A DNA stretch of 22,606 nt, taken from contig URTG01000007.1 of NCBI GenBank assembly GCA_900550705.1, forward strand, positions 1 through 22,606, given 5' to 3'. The translations under genes were made by a program, and so were the position numbers. Under the pieces are notes generated by a model, which had not been told where the DNA came from, did not search any database, and saw only the letters and a program-made list of their open reading frames with translations. This document shows, piece after piece, positions 13,542-20,356 of the stretch (the first letter of the stretch is position 1; each line of letters begins with the position of its first letter). Origin of the DNA: an uncultured Eubacteriales bacterium (GTDB lineage: Bacteria; Bacillota; Clostridia; Oscillospirales; Oscillospiraceae).

Positions 13542-14282
13542 ATGGAAGCAATGCTCAAGGATAAGATTGCCCTCATCACCGGCGCATCCCGGGGAATCGG
13601 AAAGGGCATCGCCCTGAAATTCGCCCAGCAGGGCGCTGCCATCCTTCTGGTTGGCCGGAAAATGCCCGGCCTGGAGGCCGCCGCCGAGGAAATTCGCGCC
13701 CTGGGCGGGAAGGCCGACTGCTTTACCGCCGACGTGGCCAAGGAGGACGACGTGACGCACCTGGTGGACCAGGTCATGGCCAAATACGGCCGGGTGGATA
13801 TTCTGGTGAACAACGCCGGGATCAGCAAGGAAATGCCCCTGATGGAGATGCCCGTGTCCGTCTTTGACGAGATCATGACCACCAATATGCGGAGCGTCAT
13901 GCTGGTCACCAAGGCCATCCTGCCCCACATGGTGGAGCAAAAGGGCGGCAGCATCATTAACATCGGCAGCGGGGCCGCCCTCCGGGGTCTGCCCGGCAGC
14001 GTGGCCTACTCCGCCAGCAAGGCCGCCGTGGTCTGCTTTACCCAGGCCCTGGGCGACGAGGTCCGGAAGGTGGAGCGCAACATCCGCATCAACGCCATCT
14101 GCCCCGGCCCCGTGGACACCGAGCTGTTCCAGAAGTCTGAGCGCCGCGACTTTATCCTGGCCGCCGGCGGCGACGTGTTCAGCACCGAGACCATGGGCGA
14201 TGCCGCCCTGTTCCTCGCCAGCGACATGAGCAAGGGCATGAACAGCCAGGTTCTGGTCCTGCGGGGCTTTAACCGCTGGTAA
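13542..14282 (+). CDS. SDR-family NAD(P)-dependent oxidoreductase, copy 2
   Basis: A 246-residue classical SDR with TGASRGIG (13-20), NNAG (90-93), N115, S143, Y156 and K160, at exactly the same positions as in the SDR at 11699-12493, although the sequences differ considerably. GRK after the second strand suggests NADP(H) is possible. The FabG-like N-terminal half is generic, so names such as 3-oxoacyl-ACP reductase would be over-calls; with this context a sugar, polyol or sugar-acid dehydrogenase is more likely. GAGGAG precedes the ATG at 13542; an in-frame ATG three codons later is also usable. The C-terminus RGFNRW is short and lacks the usual GG-containing tail. It ends the catabolic island: a triple-hairpin repeat begins five bases after its stop, and a true terminator follows. 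Confidence 0.88.
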   Translation: MEAMLKDKIALITGASRGIGKGIALKFAQQGAAILLVGRKMPGLEAAAEEIRALGGKADCFTADVAKEDDVTHLVDQVMAKYGRVDILVNNAGISKEMPLMEMPVSVFDEIMTTNMRSVMLVTKAILPHMVEQKGGSIINIGSGAALRGLPGSVAYSASKAAVVCFTQALGDEVRKVERNIRINAICPGPVDTELFQKSERRDFILAAGGDVFSTETMGDAALFLASDMSKGMNSQVLVLRGFNRW

Positions 14283-14286
14283 TTCT

Positions 14287-14395
14287 GCAGCTTGGCAAAA
14301 AAGTGGCAAAACCACTTTCTCGCCAAGCTGCAAACATTTTAACTGCGTTAAAATGTTATTGATTTAAGAAAAAGAGGACCCTGATGGTCCCCTTT
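14287..14395 (+). repeat. Triple-hairpin intergenic element, copy 1
   Basis: Hairpin 1 has arms GCAGCTTGGC/GCCAAGCTGC (14287-14296 with 14322-14331) with an inner stem AAAGTGG/CCACTTT (14300-14306 with 14312-14318). Hairpin 2 is AACATTTTAAC-TGC-GTTAAAATGTT (14333-14357). Then TATTGATTT-like spacer and hairpin 3, AAAGAGGACC-CTGAT-GGTCCCCTTT (14371-14395, one mismatch). The same order of parts occurs at the right end of the window, with base changes that keep the stems paired. Confidence 0.85.
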
Positions 14396-14507
14396 CAAAC
14401 TATCCCTCCTTCCGAATCCTTCGGTCGAAGCGAGTTTTTCGACAACACGATTTCAAAAAATCTCCCGTTTTCCGGCGGGCTCGGGATGGAGCCGTTTGCC
14501 CCAGACA

Positions 14508-14554
14508 CCCCCTTCTCCGTTTTTGCTATTCGGCGGAGAAAGGGGCGTTTTTTT
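14508..14554 (+). terminator. Intrinsic terminator closing the catabolic island
   Basis: The arm CCCCCTTCTCCG (14508-14519) pairs with CGGAGAAAGGGG (14534-14545), with one bulged A. This is followed by CG and seven T residues (14548-14554). It lies between the last SDR gene and the folC promoter, separating the two transcription units. Confidence 0.8.
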
Positions 14555-14609
14555 ACCTTTTTCCACAAAAATCTTTTGATTCGTAAAGGACGAAATTTGG
14601 GCAAAATTG

Positions 14610-14638
14610 TTGCAGAACGGTGGGTTTGGGCATATAAT
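14610..14638 (+). promoter_or_regulatory. Sigma-A promoter of the folate operon
   Basis: -35 TTGCAG (14610-14615), a 17-base spacer and a perfect -10 TATAAT (14633-14638). Transcription should begin near 14645, giving a leader of about 43 bases with AGGAG just before the folC start. No room is left for a riboswitch in this leader. Confidence 0.8.
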
Positions 14639-14687
14639 TGTGGGCGTAAAAATTTAAGAGGCGCGCTGTGTCTCGGACAGGAGAAGT

Positions 14688-15980
14688 ATGAATTACAAAG
14701 AAGCAAGAGTATATTTGGACGAAGTTTCCAAATACGGAAGTGTGCTTGGCTTGGAGAGCATGAGAGAGCTGCTGAACCGACTGGGGAATCCCCAGGACGA
14801 TTTGAAGTTCATTCACATTTCCGGAACGAACGGCAAAGGGTCGGTGCTGGCCTATCTCTCCACGGTGCTGTCTGGTGCGGGGTATCGGACCGGACGGTAT
14901 ATCTCTCCCACCCTGTTCTCTTACCGCGAGCGAATCCAGGTGGACCAGGTGAGCATCGAGCGGGACGCCCTGGCCCGCCATGTGACCGACATCGCGGCGG
15001 CGGCGGCGGATATGCAGGCCCACGGTCTGCCCAGTCCCACCGCCTTCGAGGTGGAGACGGCGCTGGCGTTCCTCTATTTTAAGGAGAAGAACTGCGACAT
15101 CGTGACGCTGGAGGTGGGCTGCGGCGGACTGCTGGACGCCACCAACGTGATCCGGACCACGGTGCTGGAGGTCATTGCCTCCATCAGCATGGACCACATG
15201 GACGTGTTGGGGGACACGCTGGAAAAAATCGCCCAGCAGAAGGCGGGCATTATCAAGCCCCACACCCTGGTGGCCTCCGCCGCCCAGCTGCCCGACGCGG
15301 CCCGGGTGATTGAGGACACCTGCAAGGCCCAGGACGCCTCCCTCCGGGTGGTGGACGAGAGCCAGATCCGGGACGTCCGCGCCGGGTGCGAGGCGCAGAG
15401 CTTCTCTTACAAAGACTGGGAGAACATGACCATCTCCCTGGCGGGCAGCTATCAGGTGAAGAACGCCGCCCTGGCTCTGGAGGCCCTGGAGGCCCTGCGG
15501 GGCATCGGGTTCCATCTGTCGGACCATCAGATCCGCGACGGGCTGCGGCGCACGGCGTGGCGGGGCCGGTTCACCACCCTGCAGACCGACCCGCGCATTA
15601 TCATCGACGGGGCCCACAACCCCGGCGCGGCCCAGGAGCTGCGGGACTCCCTGCAGACCTACTTCCCCGACAGGACCCTCTATTACATCATGGGTATGTT
15701 CAAGGACAAGGACTACCGGAAGGTCATTGAGCTGACGGTACCCCTGGCCCGCCATGTGATCACCGTGGAGACCCCCAACAATCCCCGCGCCCTCCCTGCG
15801 GAGGCGCTGCGGGACGCCGTGGCCGTTCTCGACCCCACGGCGGAGTGCGCCGACAGCATCGCCCAGGCGGTGAGCAAGGCGCAGAGCCTGGCAAAGCCTG
15901 AGGACGTGATTGTAATTTTCGGCTCCCTCTCCTTCCTGGGCGAGGCGGCCGCTGCCGTAGAAAAGGAGGGCAAGCACTGA
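14688..15980 (+). CDS. Dihydrofolate synthase / folylpolyglutamate synthase
   Basis: A 430-residue Mur-ligase-type ATP enzyme that adds glutamate to dihydropteroate (making dihydrofolate) and extends the polyglutamate tail of folates. The P-loop GTNGKGS is at 46-52; the Mur-like segments TAFEVETALAFLYF, SISMDHMDVLGDTLEKIAQQKAGI and DGAHNPGAAQELR are all present. Length is normal. The ATG follows GGAGAAGT and lies about 43 bases after the predicted transcription start. It is the first gene of a folate operon; its TGA overlaps the folE start codon by one base (TGATG), so translation is likely coupled. Whether it performs both synthase reactions cannot be told from motifs, but no second folC is in the window. 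Confidence 0.96.
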   Translation: MNYKEARVYLDEVSKYGSVLGLESMRELLNRLGNPQDDLKFIHISGTNGKGSVLAYLSTVLSGAGYRTGRYISPTLFSYRERIQVDQVSIERDALARHVTDIAAAAADMQAHGLPSPTAFEVETALAFLYFKEKNCDIVTLEVGCGGLLDATNVIRTTVLEVIASISMDHMDVLGDTLEKIAQQKAGIIKPHTLVASAAQLPDAARVIEDTCKAQDASLRVVDESQIRDVRAGCEAQSFSYKDWENMTISLAGSYQVKNAALALEALEALRGIGFHLSDHQIRDGLRRTAWRGRFTTLQTDPRIIIDGAHNPGAAQELRDSLQTYFPDRTLYYIMGMFKDKDYRKVIELTVPLARHVITVETPNNPRALPAEALRDAVAVLDPTAECADSIAQAVSKAQSLAKPEDVIVIFGSLSFLGEAAAAVEKEGKH

Positions 15981-16540
15981 TGGATTCTGAGAAGATCAAA
16001 GAGGGCGTGCGCCTGATCCTCAGCGGGATCGGCGAGGACATCCACCGGGAGGGACTGCTGGAGACCCCCGACCGCATTGCGCGGATGTATGAGGAGCTGG
16101 CCGGGGGCTACACCGACGACGCCGCCAAGCACCTGAAAAAGCGGTTCCATGTGGACAACAACGACATGGTGCTGGAAAAGGACATCCACTTCTACTCCTT
16201 CTGCGAGCACCACATGCTGCCCTTCTATGGCAAGGCGGCCATTGCCTACATCCCCAACGGGGAAGTGGTGGGGCTGAGCAAGATGGCCCGGACCGTGGAG
16301 GTGTTTGCCAAGCGGTTCCAGCTGCAGGAGCGGCTCACCGCCCAGATCGCCGACGCGTTTATGGAGGAGCTGAAGCCCCAGGGCGTGATGGTCCTCATCC
16401 AGGCGGAGCACATGTGCATGACCATGCGGGGCATCAAGAAGCCGGGCACGCAGACCGTTACCGTGGTCACCCGCGGGGTGTTTGACGACAACGAGCATTT
16501 GCAGACCAGCTTCTATCGGATGCTGGAGCACCGGGGATGA
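15980..16540 (+). CDS. GTP cyclohydrolase I (FolE, type IA)
   Basis: A 186-residue cytosolic enzyme that opens GTP to 7,8-dihydroneopterin triphosphate, the first step of folate synthesis. Zinc ligands are seen as C75 and H78 in FCEHHML and C146 in EHMCMTMRG; LETPDRIARMYEEL (27-40) and the C-terminal QTSFYRMLEHRG are further hallmarks. The zinc-dependent FolE1 type is clear, so FolE2/MptA is excluded for this locus. The length matches the bacterial enzyme. It overlaps folC by one base and the next gene by four (ATGA), showing tight packing in the folate operon. Confidence 0.97.
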   Translation: MDSEKIKEGVRLILSGIGEDIHREGLLETPDRIARMYEELAGGYTDDAAKHLKKRFHVDNNDMVLEKDIHFYSFCEHHMLPFYGKAAIAYIPNGEVVGLSKMARTVEVFAKRFQLQERLTAQIADAFMEELKPQGVMVLIQAEHMCMTMRGIKKPGTQTVTVVTRGVFDDNEHLQTSFYRMLEHRG

Positions 16541-17019
16541 ACCGGGTAAACCGCATCTGCCGCCACCCCCTGTGGCGGGACTGCATGGAGCAGATTCGCG
16601 GGCTGGAGCAGGACCGGGCGTTCTGCCGCCACGATCTGGAGCACCTTCTGGCGGTGGGACGGCTGGCCTATATTGAAACTCTGGAGCGCGGGCTGGGCGT
16701 GGACAAGGAGCTGATCTACGCCGCCGCCCTGCTCCACGACGCGGGACGGCACTTGCAGTACACCCAGAACATCCCCCACGACCAGGCCGGGGCCAGGCTG
16801 GCGGGGGAAATTATGGCGGACTGCGGCTTCTCCCCCGAGGAAATCGCCCAGGTGCAGGACGCCATTCTCCACCACCGCCGCCGGGATACCGACGGGGGGG
16901 ACGGGCTGGCGGGGCTGCTGTATCGGGCGGACAAGGCCTCCCGCGCCTGTCTGTTCTGCAAGGCGGAGCCGGAGTGCAACTGGTCCCCGGCGCAGAAAAA
17001 TATGTCTCTGCGGGCCTGA
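16537..17019 (+). CDS. HD-domain hydrolase of the folate operon
   Basis: A 160-residue HD-superfamily protein, a fold that hydrolyses phosphate esters of nucleotides with divalent metals. Metal-binding candidates are H32 (CRHDLEH), H67-D68 (ALLHDAGRH), H81, H112 and D132 (YRADKASR). The tail carries three cysteines in CLFCKAEPECNW (C138, C141, C147), possibly a small metal site. It overlaps folE by four bases and precedes folP. The operon has no Nudix FolQ/NudB for removing pyrophosphate from dihydroneopterin triphosphate, so this protein is a good candidate for that or the following phosphate-removal step. Precedent: archaeal MptB, also an HD enzyme, hydrolyses a dihydroneopterin cyclic phosphate. 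The function here is inference; the fold assignment is firm. Confidence 0.85.
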   Translation: MNRVNRICRHPLWRDCMEQIRGLEQDRAFCRHDLEHLLAVGRLAYIETLERGLGVDKELIYAAALLHDAGRHLQYTQNIPHDQAGARLAGEIMADCGFSPEEIAQVQDAILHHRRRDTDGGDGLAGLLYRADKASRACLFCKAEPECNWSPAQKNMSLRA

Positions 17020-17043
17020 AAAGACCAACCATACGATCATCAC

Positions 17044-17074
17044 GCCCGCCCGTCCCCAACCGGGACGGGCGGGC
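17044..17074. other. 13-bp perfect hairpin inside the folate operon
   Basis: GCCCGCCCGTCCC (17044-17056) pairs with GGGACGGGCGGGC (17062-17074) around CAACC. There is no T-run, and the folP ribosome site (AAGGAG, 17079-17084) begins four bases later, so it could mark an RNA processing point or modulate folP translation rather than terminate. Confidence 0.6.
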
Positions 17075-17094
17075 TGCTAAGGAGCATTTTTGCC

Positions 17095-17919
17095 ATGAAT
17101 ATGAAAATCGGAACCCGTACCTTTGATGTGAGCCATGACTGCTCCATCATGGGTATTCTGAACGTCACCCCCGACTCCTTCTCTGACGGCGGGCAGTGGA
17201 ACAATCTGGACGCCGCCCTGCGGCACACCGGCGACATGATCCAGCAGGGCGCCGGCATCGTGGATGTGGGCGGCGAGTCCACCCGGCCCGGCCATGTGCA
17301 GATCTCCGTGCAGGAGGAGATCGACCGGGTGGTGCCGGTGATCGAGGCCATCAAGAAGAATTTCGACATCCCCGTCTCCATCGACAGCTACAAGAGCCCG
17401 GTGGTGGAGGCCGCCCTGAAGGCCGGGGCCGACCTGGTGAACGACGTGTGGGGCCTGAAATACGACCGGAAGGTGGCCGACCTCATCGCCCGGTATCAGG
17501 TCCCCTGCTGCCTGATGCACAACCGGGAGCAGGCCAACTACACCAGCTTCCTGGACGAGTTCTGCCAGGATATGCAGGCGTCGCTGGACATCGCCAAGGC
17601 CGCCGGGATCGCCGACGAGCAGATCATTCTGGACCCCGGCGTGGGCTTCGGCAAGAACTATGAGCACAACCTGACCATCATCCACCACCTGGAGCGGCTG
17701 TGCGATATGGGCTACCCCGTGCTGCTGGCTACCTCCCGGAAGTCCTGCATCGGCCAGGCCCTGGACCTGCCCACCGACCAGCGGGTGGAGGGCACCCTGG
17801 TCACCACCGTGATGGGCGTTTTGAAGGGCGCGGCCTTTGTCCGGGTCCACGACGTGAAGGAGAACCTGCGGGCCATCCGCATGACCCAGGCCATCCTGCG
17901 GGACGGAAAGGACGGCTGA
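17095..17919 (+). CDS. Dihydropteroate synthase
   Basis: A 274-residue TIM-barrel enzyme that joins 4-aminobenzoate to 6-hydroxymethyl-dihydropterin pyrophosphate, the target of sulfonamides. All signature segments are seen: NVTPDSFSDGG (23-33), DVGGESTRPG (57-66), DSYK (97-100), NDVWG (116-120), LDPGVGFGK (179-187), SRKS (214-217) and RVHDVKEN near 249-256. The ATG at 17095 has AAGGAG 10 bases upstream; a second ATG two codons later is less well spaced. The folB-folK fusion begins two bases after its stop. Nothing unusual is seen in the conserved loops. Confidence 0.97.
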   Translation: MNMKIGTRTFDVSHDCSIMGILNVTPDSFSDGGQWNNLDAALRHTGDMIQQGAGIVDVGGESTRPGHVQISVQEEIDRVVPVIEAIKKNFDIPVSIDSYKSPVVEAALKAGADLVNDVWGLKYDRKVADLIARYQVPCCLMHNREQANYTSFLDEFCQDMQASLDIAKAAGIADEQIILDPGVGFGKNYEHNLTIIHHLERLCDMGYPVLLATSRKSCIGQALDLPTDQRVEGTLVTTVMGVLKGAAFVRVHDVKENLRAIRMTQAILRDGKDG

Positions 17920-17921
17920 CC

Positions 17922-18752
17922 GTGCATCTGCCTTACGACGAGATCCATGTGGAAAATCTGGAGGTCTTTGCCCGCCACGGGGTGTTCCCGGAGGAGAACC
18001 GGCTGGGGCAGAAGTTTCTCATCTCCCTCACCCTGTTCACCCACACCCGGCCGGCGGGGACGGCGGACTGCCTGACCCAGTCCATCCACTACGGAGAGGT
18101 CAGCGCCTTTCTCACCGACTATATGCACGAGCACACCTATCAGCTCATCGAGACGGCGGCGGAGCACATGGCCGAGGAACTGCTGCTGCGCTGGCCCCTG
18201 CTGAAGGGCGTCACCCTGGAGCTGAAAAAGCCCTGGGCCCCGGTGGGGCTGCCCCTGGAGACCGTGTCGGTGAAGATCACCCGGTTCTGGCACACAGCGT
18301 ACATCGCCCTGGGGTCTAACCTGGGGGACAAGAGGGCCTATCTGGACGGGGCGGTGCAGGCCCTGGACCAGGTGCGGGGCTGCCAGGTGAAGAAGGTGTC
18401 CTCCTATCTGGTCACCCCGCCCTACGGCGGCGTGGAGCAGGATGATTTTCTCAACGGCTGTCTGGAGCTGAAGACCTTTCTGCCCCCCCATGAGCTGCTG
18501 GACCGCCTTCACGACATCGAGCAGGCCGCCCACCGGGAGCGGCTGGTCCACTGGGGTCCCCGGACGCTGGATCTGGATATTCTCCTCTACGACGACCTGG
18601 TGCTGGACGACGAGGACCTGATCATCCCCCACGCGGAGATGCATCTGCGGGACTTTGTGCTGCGGCCCCTGGGGGAGATCGCGCCCCACCGGCGGCATCC
18701 GGTGCTGGGGGAGACGGTGGCGGCGCTGGCAAAGCAGGTCTGCGGAGAGTAA
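17922..18752 (+). CDS. Fused dihydroneopterin aldolase / HPPK (FolB-FolK)
   Basis: A 276-residue two-domain enzyme catalysing successive folate steps. The FolB domain (about 1-120) releases glycolaldehyde from dihydroneopterin: VENLEVFARHGVFPEENRLGQ with the conserved E25, and K102 in LELKKPWAPVG. The FolK domain (about 125-276) pyrophosphorylates 6-hydroxymethyl-dihydropterin: AYIALGSNLGDK (126-137), GPRTLDLDILLYDD (212-225) and PHAEMHLRDFVLRPLGEI. The start is a GTG two bases after the folP stop, with AAAGGA 9 bases upstream; the frame continues upstream, but inside folP. It is the last folate gene here; no folA, folQ or pab genes are in the window. FolB-FolK fusions are known in other bacteria, so the fusion is normal. 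Confidence 0.93.
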   Translation: MHLPYDEIHVENLEVFARHGVFPEENRLGQKFLISLTLFTHTRPAGTADCLTQSIHYGEVSAFLTDYMHEHTYQLIETAAEHMAEELLLRWPLLKGVTLELKKPWAPVGLPLETVSVKITRFWHTAYIALGSNLGDKRAYLDGAVQALDQVRGCQVKKVSSYLVTPPYGGVEQDDFLNGCLELKTFLPPHELLDRLHDIEQAAHRERLVHWGPRTLDLDILLYDDLVLDDEDLIIPHAEMHLRDFVLRPLGEIAPHRRHPVLGETVAALAKQVCGE

Positions 18753-18788
18753 CGCGCGCTGCGGGCGGAATCAAAAAAGCCACCAAGC

Positions 18789-18817
18789 GGGGGTCAGGAG
18801 GAATTCTCTTGGCCCCC
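18789..18817. other. 12-bp hairpin after the folate operon
   Basis: GGGGGTCAGGAG (18789-18800) pairs with CTCTTGGCCCCC (18806-18817), including two G-T pairs, around a 5-base loop. No U-run follows on the plus strand. It is the only terminator-like structure between folB-folK and thiN, so termination here is plausible but not textbook. Confidence 0.45.
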
Positions 18818-18849
18818 TGTGATTTCACCTTCCCAACGGGGGGAAACTA

Positions 18850-18858
18850 TGCTATAAT
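18850..18858 (+). promoter_or_regulatory. Extended -10 promoter for thiN and downstream genes
   Basis: TGCTATAAT is a perfect extended -10. At 17 bases upstream the -35 position reads TTCCCA, a poor match, as is often tolerated with an extended -10. The start would be near 18865 with a leader of about 37 bases containing GAAGG before the thiN ATG. That is too short for a TPP riboswitch. Confidence 0.65.
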
Positions 18859-18901
18859 AGGGGCAAACATGATAATTTGACCGATAAAGAAGGTTTTTAC
18901 T

Positions 18902-19576
18902 ATGACAATGCAACCCCGTATCTGCTATGTGGTGGGCGCCATGTCCCTGTCTCTGGCGCTGCGGCCCACCCCGGCCCCGGGCGATTATGTCATCGCCGCC
19001 GACCGGGGCTATGACTCGCTGATGGCCTACGGCGTCAATCCCGACCTGGTGGTGGGGGATTTCGACTCTCTGGGGTCGGTGCCCAAGCACCCCAACGTAA
19101 TCCAGCTCCCCGCCGAGAAGGACGACACCGACATGGTCTTTGCCCTCCGCCGGGGCCTGGAGCTGGGCTACCGCCGCTTTGTTCTGCTGGGCGGCGTGGG
19201 CGGACGGCTGGAGCACACCCTGGCCAACCTCCAGCTGCTGGACTGGCTCACGGTGCAGGGGGCCCAGGGCTTCCTGGCCGGAGAGAAGACCGCCGCCACC
19301 GCCATCCGGAACAGCTCCGTCGCCTTCCCCGCCGGGATGAGCGGCTATCTGTCCGTCTTCTGCAGCAGCGGCGCGGCCAGGGGGGTCACCCTCTCCGGGC
19401 TGAAATATCCCCTGAGCGACTACACCATGGAAAACAGCTTCCCCGTGGGCGTGAGCAACGAATTTCTGGGGGAGCCCGCCACCGTCCGGGTGAAGGACGG
19501 CTCCCTCCTGCTGCTGTGGGAGGAGAAGGGCGACTTCTACACCCGTCTGCCCCGGCTGTGGGCCGCGGCGGAATAA
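18902..19576 (+). CDS. Thiamine pyrophosphokinase (ThiN/TPK)
   Basis: A 224-residue enzyme that moves pyrophosphate from ATP to thiamine, making the cofactor TPP directly from salvaged vitamin. Motifs are AADRGYD (32-38), GDFDS (52-56), KDDTDM (73-78) and GGVGGRLEHTLANLQLL (97-113), with SNEFLG in the C-terminal thiamine-binding domain. Length is typical of bacterial ThiN. The ATG is preceded by AAGAAGG at suitable distance and by an extended -10 promoter. In Clostridia this gene often follows a ribosome assembly or rpe cluster; here it follows folate genes and precedes a nucleotidyltransferase after a 30-base gap, so all the downstream genes may share its promoter. Confidence 0.93.
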   Translation: MTMQPRICYVVGAMSLSLALRPTPAPGDYVIAADRGYDSLMAYGVNPDLVVGDFDSLGSVPKHPNVIQLPAEKDDTDMVFALRRGLELGYRRFVLLGGVGGRLEHTLANLQLLDWLTVQGAQGFLAGEKTAATAIRNSSVAFPAGMSGYLSVFCSSGAARGVTLSGLKYPLSDYTMENSFPVGVSNEFLGEPATVRVKDGSLLLLWEEKGDFYTRLPRLWAAAE

Positions 19577-19606
19577 CGGTTCAACTGCGACGAAAGGAAC
19601 GTGTTT

Positions 19607-20356
19607 ATGGAACCCATCAAAGCACTGGTTCTGGCGGCCGGAAAGGGCACCAGACTGCAAACCGAGGGCATCGACCTGCCTAAGGTCCTGCGTCAGGCGG
19701 ACGGAAAGCCCCTGCTGCACTATGTTCTGAACAGCCTGTCCTTCCTGCCCCCCGAGGATGTGATCCTGGTGGTGGGCTGGAAGAAGGAGGCCGTGCTGGC
19801 CGCCTTCCCCCAGTATCCCCACGCGGTGCAGGAGGAGCTGAACGGCACCGGCGGCGCCGTCCAGTTCGCCGCCCCCCTGCTGAAGGACTGCCCCGGCCAC
19901 CTGATCGTCTGCTGCGGCGACGCACCCCTGATGAAGCAGGCGACCTTCCAGGCCCTGGTCCGCACCCATCTGGAGCAGGGCAACGAGTGCACCATGCTCT
20001 CTGCCCGCCTGTCCGAGGGGGGCAGCTACGGCCGGGTCCTCCGGGAGGCGGACGGCACCTTCCAGCGCATCGTCGAGGCCCGGGACTGCACCCCGGAGCA
20101 GGCTGCGGTCACTGAGGTGAACACCGGCACCTATGTCTTCCACATCCCCGCCCTGCTGTCTGTGCTGGATCAGCTGAGCAAGGACAACGCCCAGGGCGAG
20201 CTCTATCTCACCGACGTCCCCGCCCTGCTGAAGGCCCGGGGCCAGCGGGTGGGCCTGTGCGACACCTGCTCCCCCAACGAGATGCTGGGGGTCAACACCG
20301 TGGAGCAGCTGGCCCAGGTGGAGACCCTCCTCCGCCGGGAGAAGGCCCATGGCTGA
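19607..20356 (+). CDS. Stand-alone GlmU-type sugar nucleotidyltransferase
   Basis: A 249-residue nucleotidyltransferase that matches the N-terminal pyrophosphorylase half of GlmU but lacks the left-handed beta-helix acetyltransferase half (full GlmU is about 456). It has LAAGKGTR (9-16), LPKVL (24-28), the nucleotide-contacting QEELNGTGGA (75-84), the metal-binding D105 in CCGDAPLM, E157, N172 (NTGTY) and N230 (LGVN), in nearly the same spacing as GlmU. The loop between GTR and LPKVL is a few residues longer than usual. Likely reaction: UTP (or another NTP) plus a sugar-1-phosphate, probably GlcNAc-1-P. The ATG is chosen because AAAGGA (19593-19598) is 8 bases away; a GTG two codons earlier sits too close. 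Its end overlaps the next gene by eight bases. Confidence 0.82.
   Translation: MEPIKALVLAAGKGTRLQTEGIDLPKVLRQADGKPLLHYVLNSLSFLPPEDVILVVGWKKEAVLAAFPQYPHAVQEELNGTGGAVQFAAPLLKDCPGHLIVCCGDAPLMKQATFQALVRTHLEQGNECTMLSARLSEGGSYGRVLREADGTFQRIVEARDCTPEQAAVTEVNTGTYVFHIPALLSVLDQLSKDNAQGELYLTDVPALLKARGQRVGLCDTCSPNEMLGVNTVEQLAQVETLLRREKAHG

Larger units (their letters stand above)
14283..14687. other. 405-base gene-free junction between catabolic island and folate operon
   Basis: Left to right it holds the triple-hairpin element, further small dyads (CCGAA-TCC-TTCGG at 14412-14424; TCCCG...CGGGA around 14463-14486), an intrinsic terminator and the folC promoter. An open frame runs through part of it on the plus strand, but its residues look like non-coding translation and it has no supported start. 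Confidence 0.8.

Noticed and set aside
14384..15082. Open frame overlapping the start of folC in another frame
   Set aside because: It translates repeats, a terminator and the out-of-frame folC start, with no domain character; folC is certain in its own frame.
18859..18901. TPP riboswitch before thiN
   Set aside because: The leader from the predicted start is only about 37 bases, too short, and no thi-box sequence is visible.
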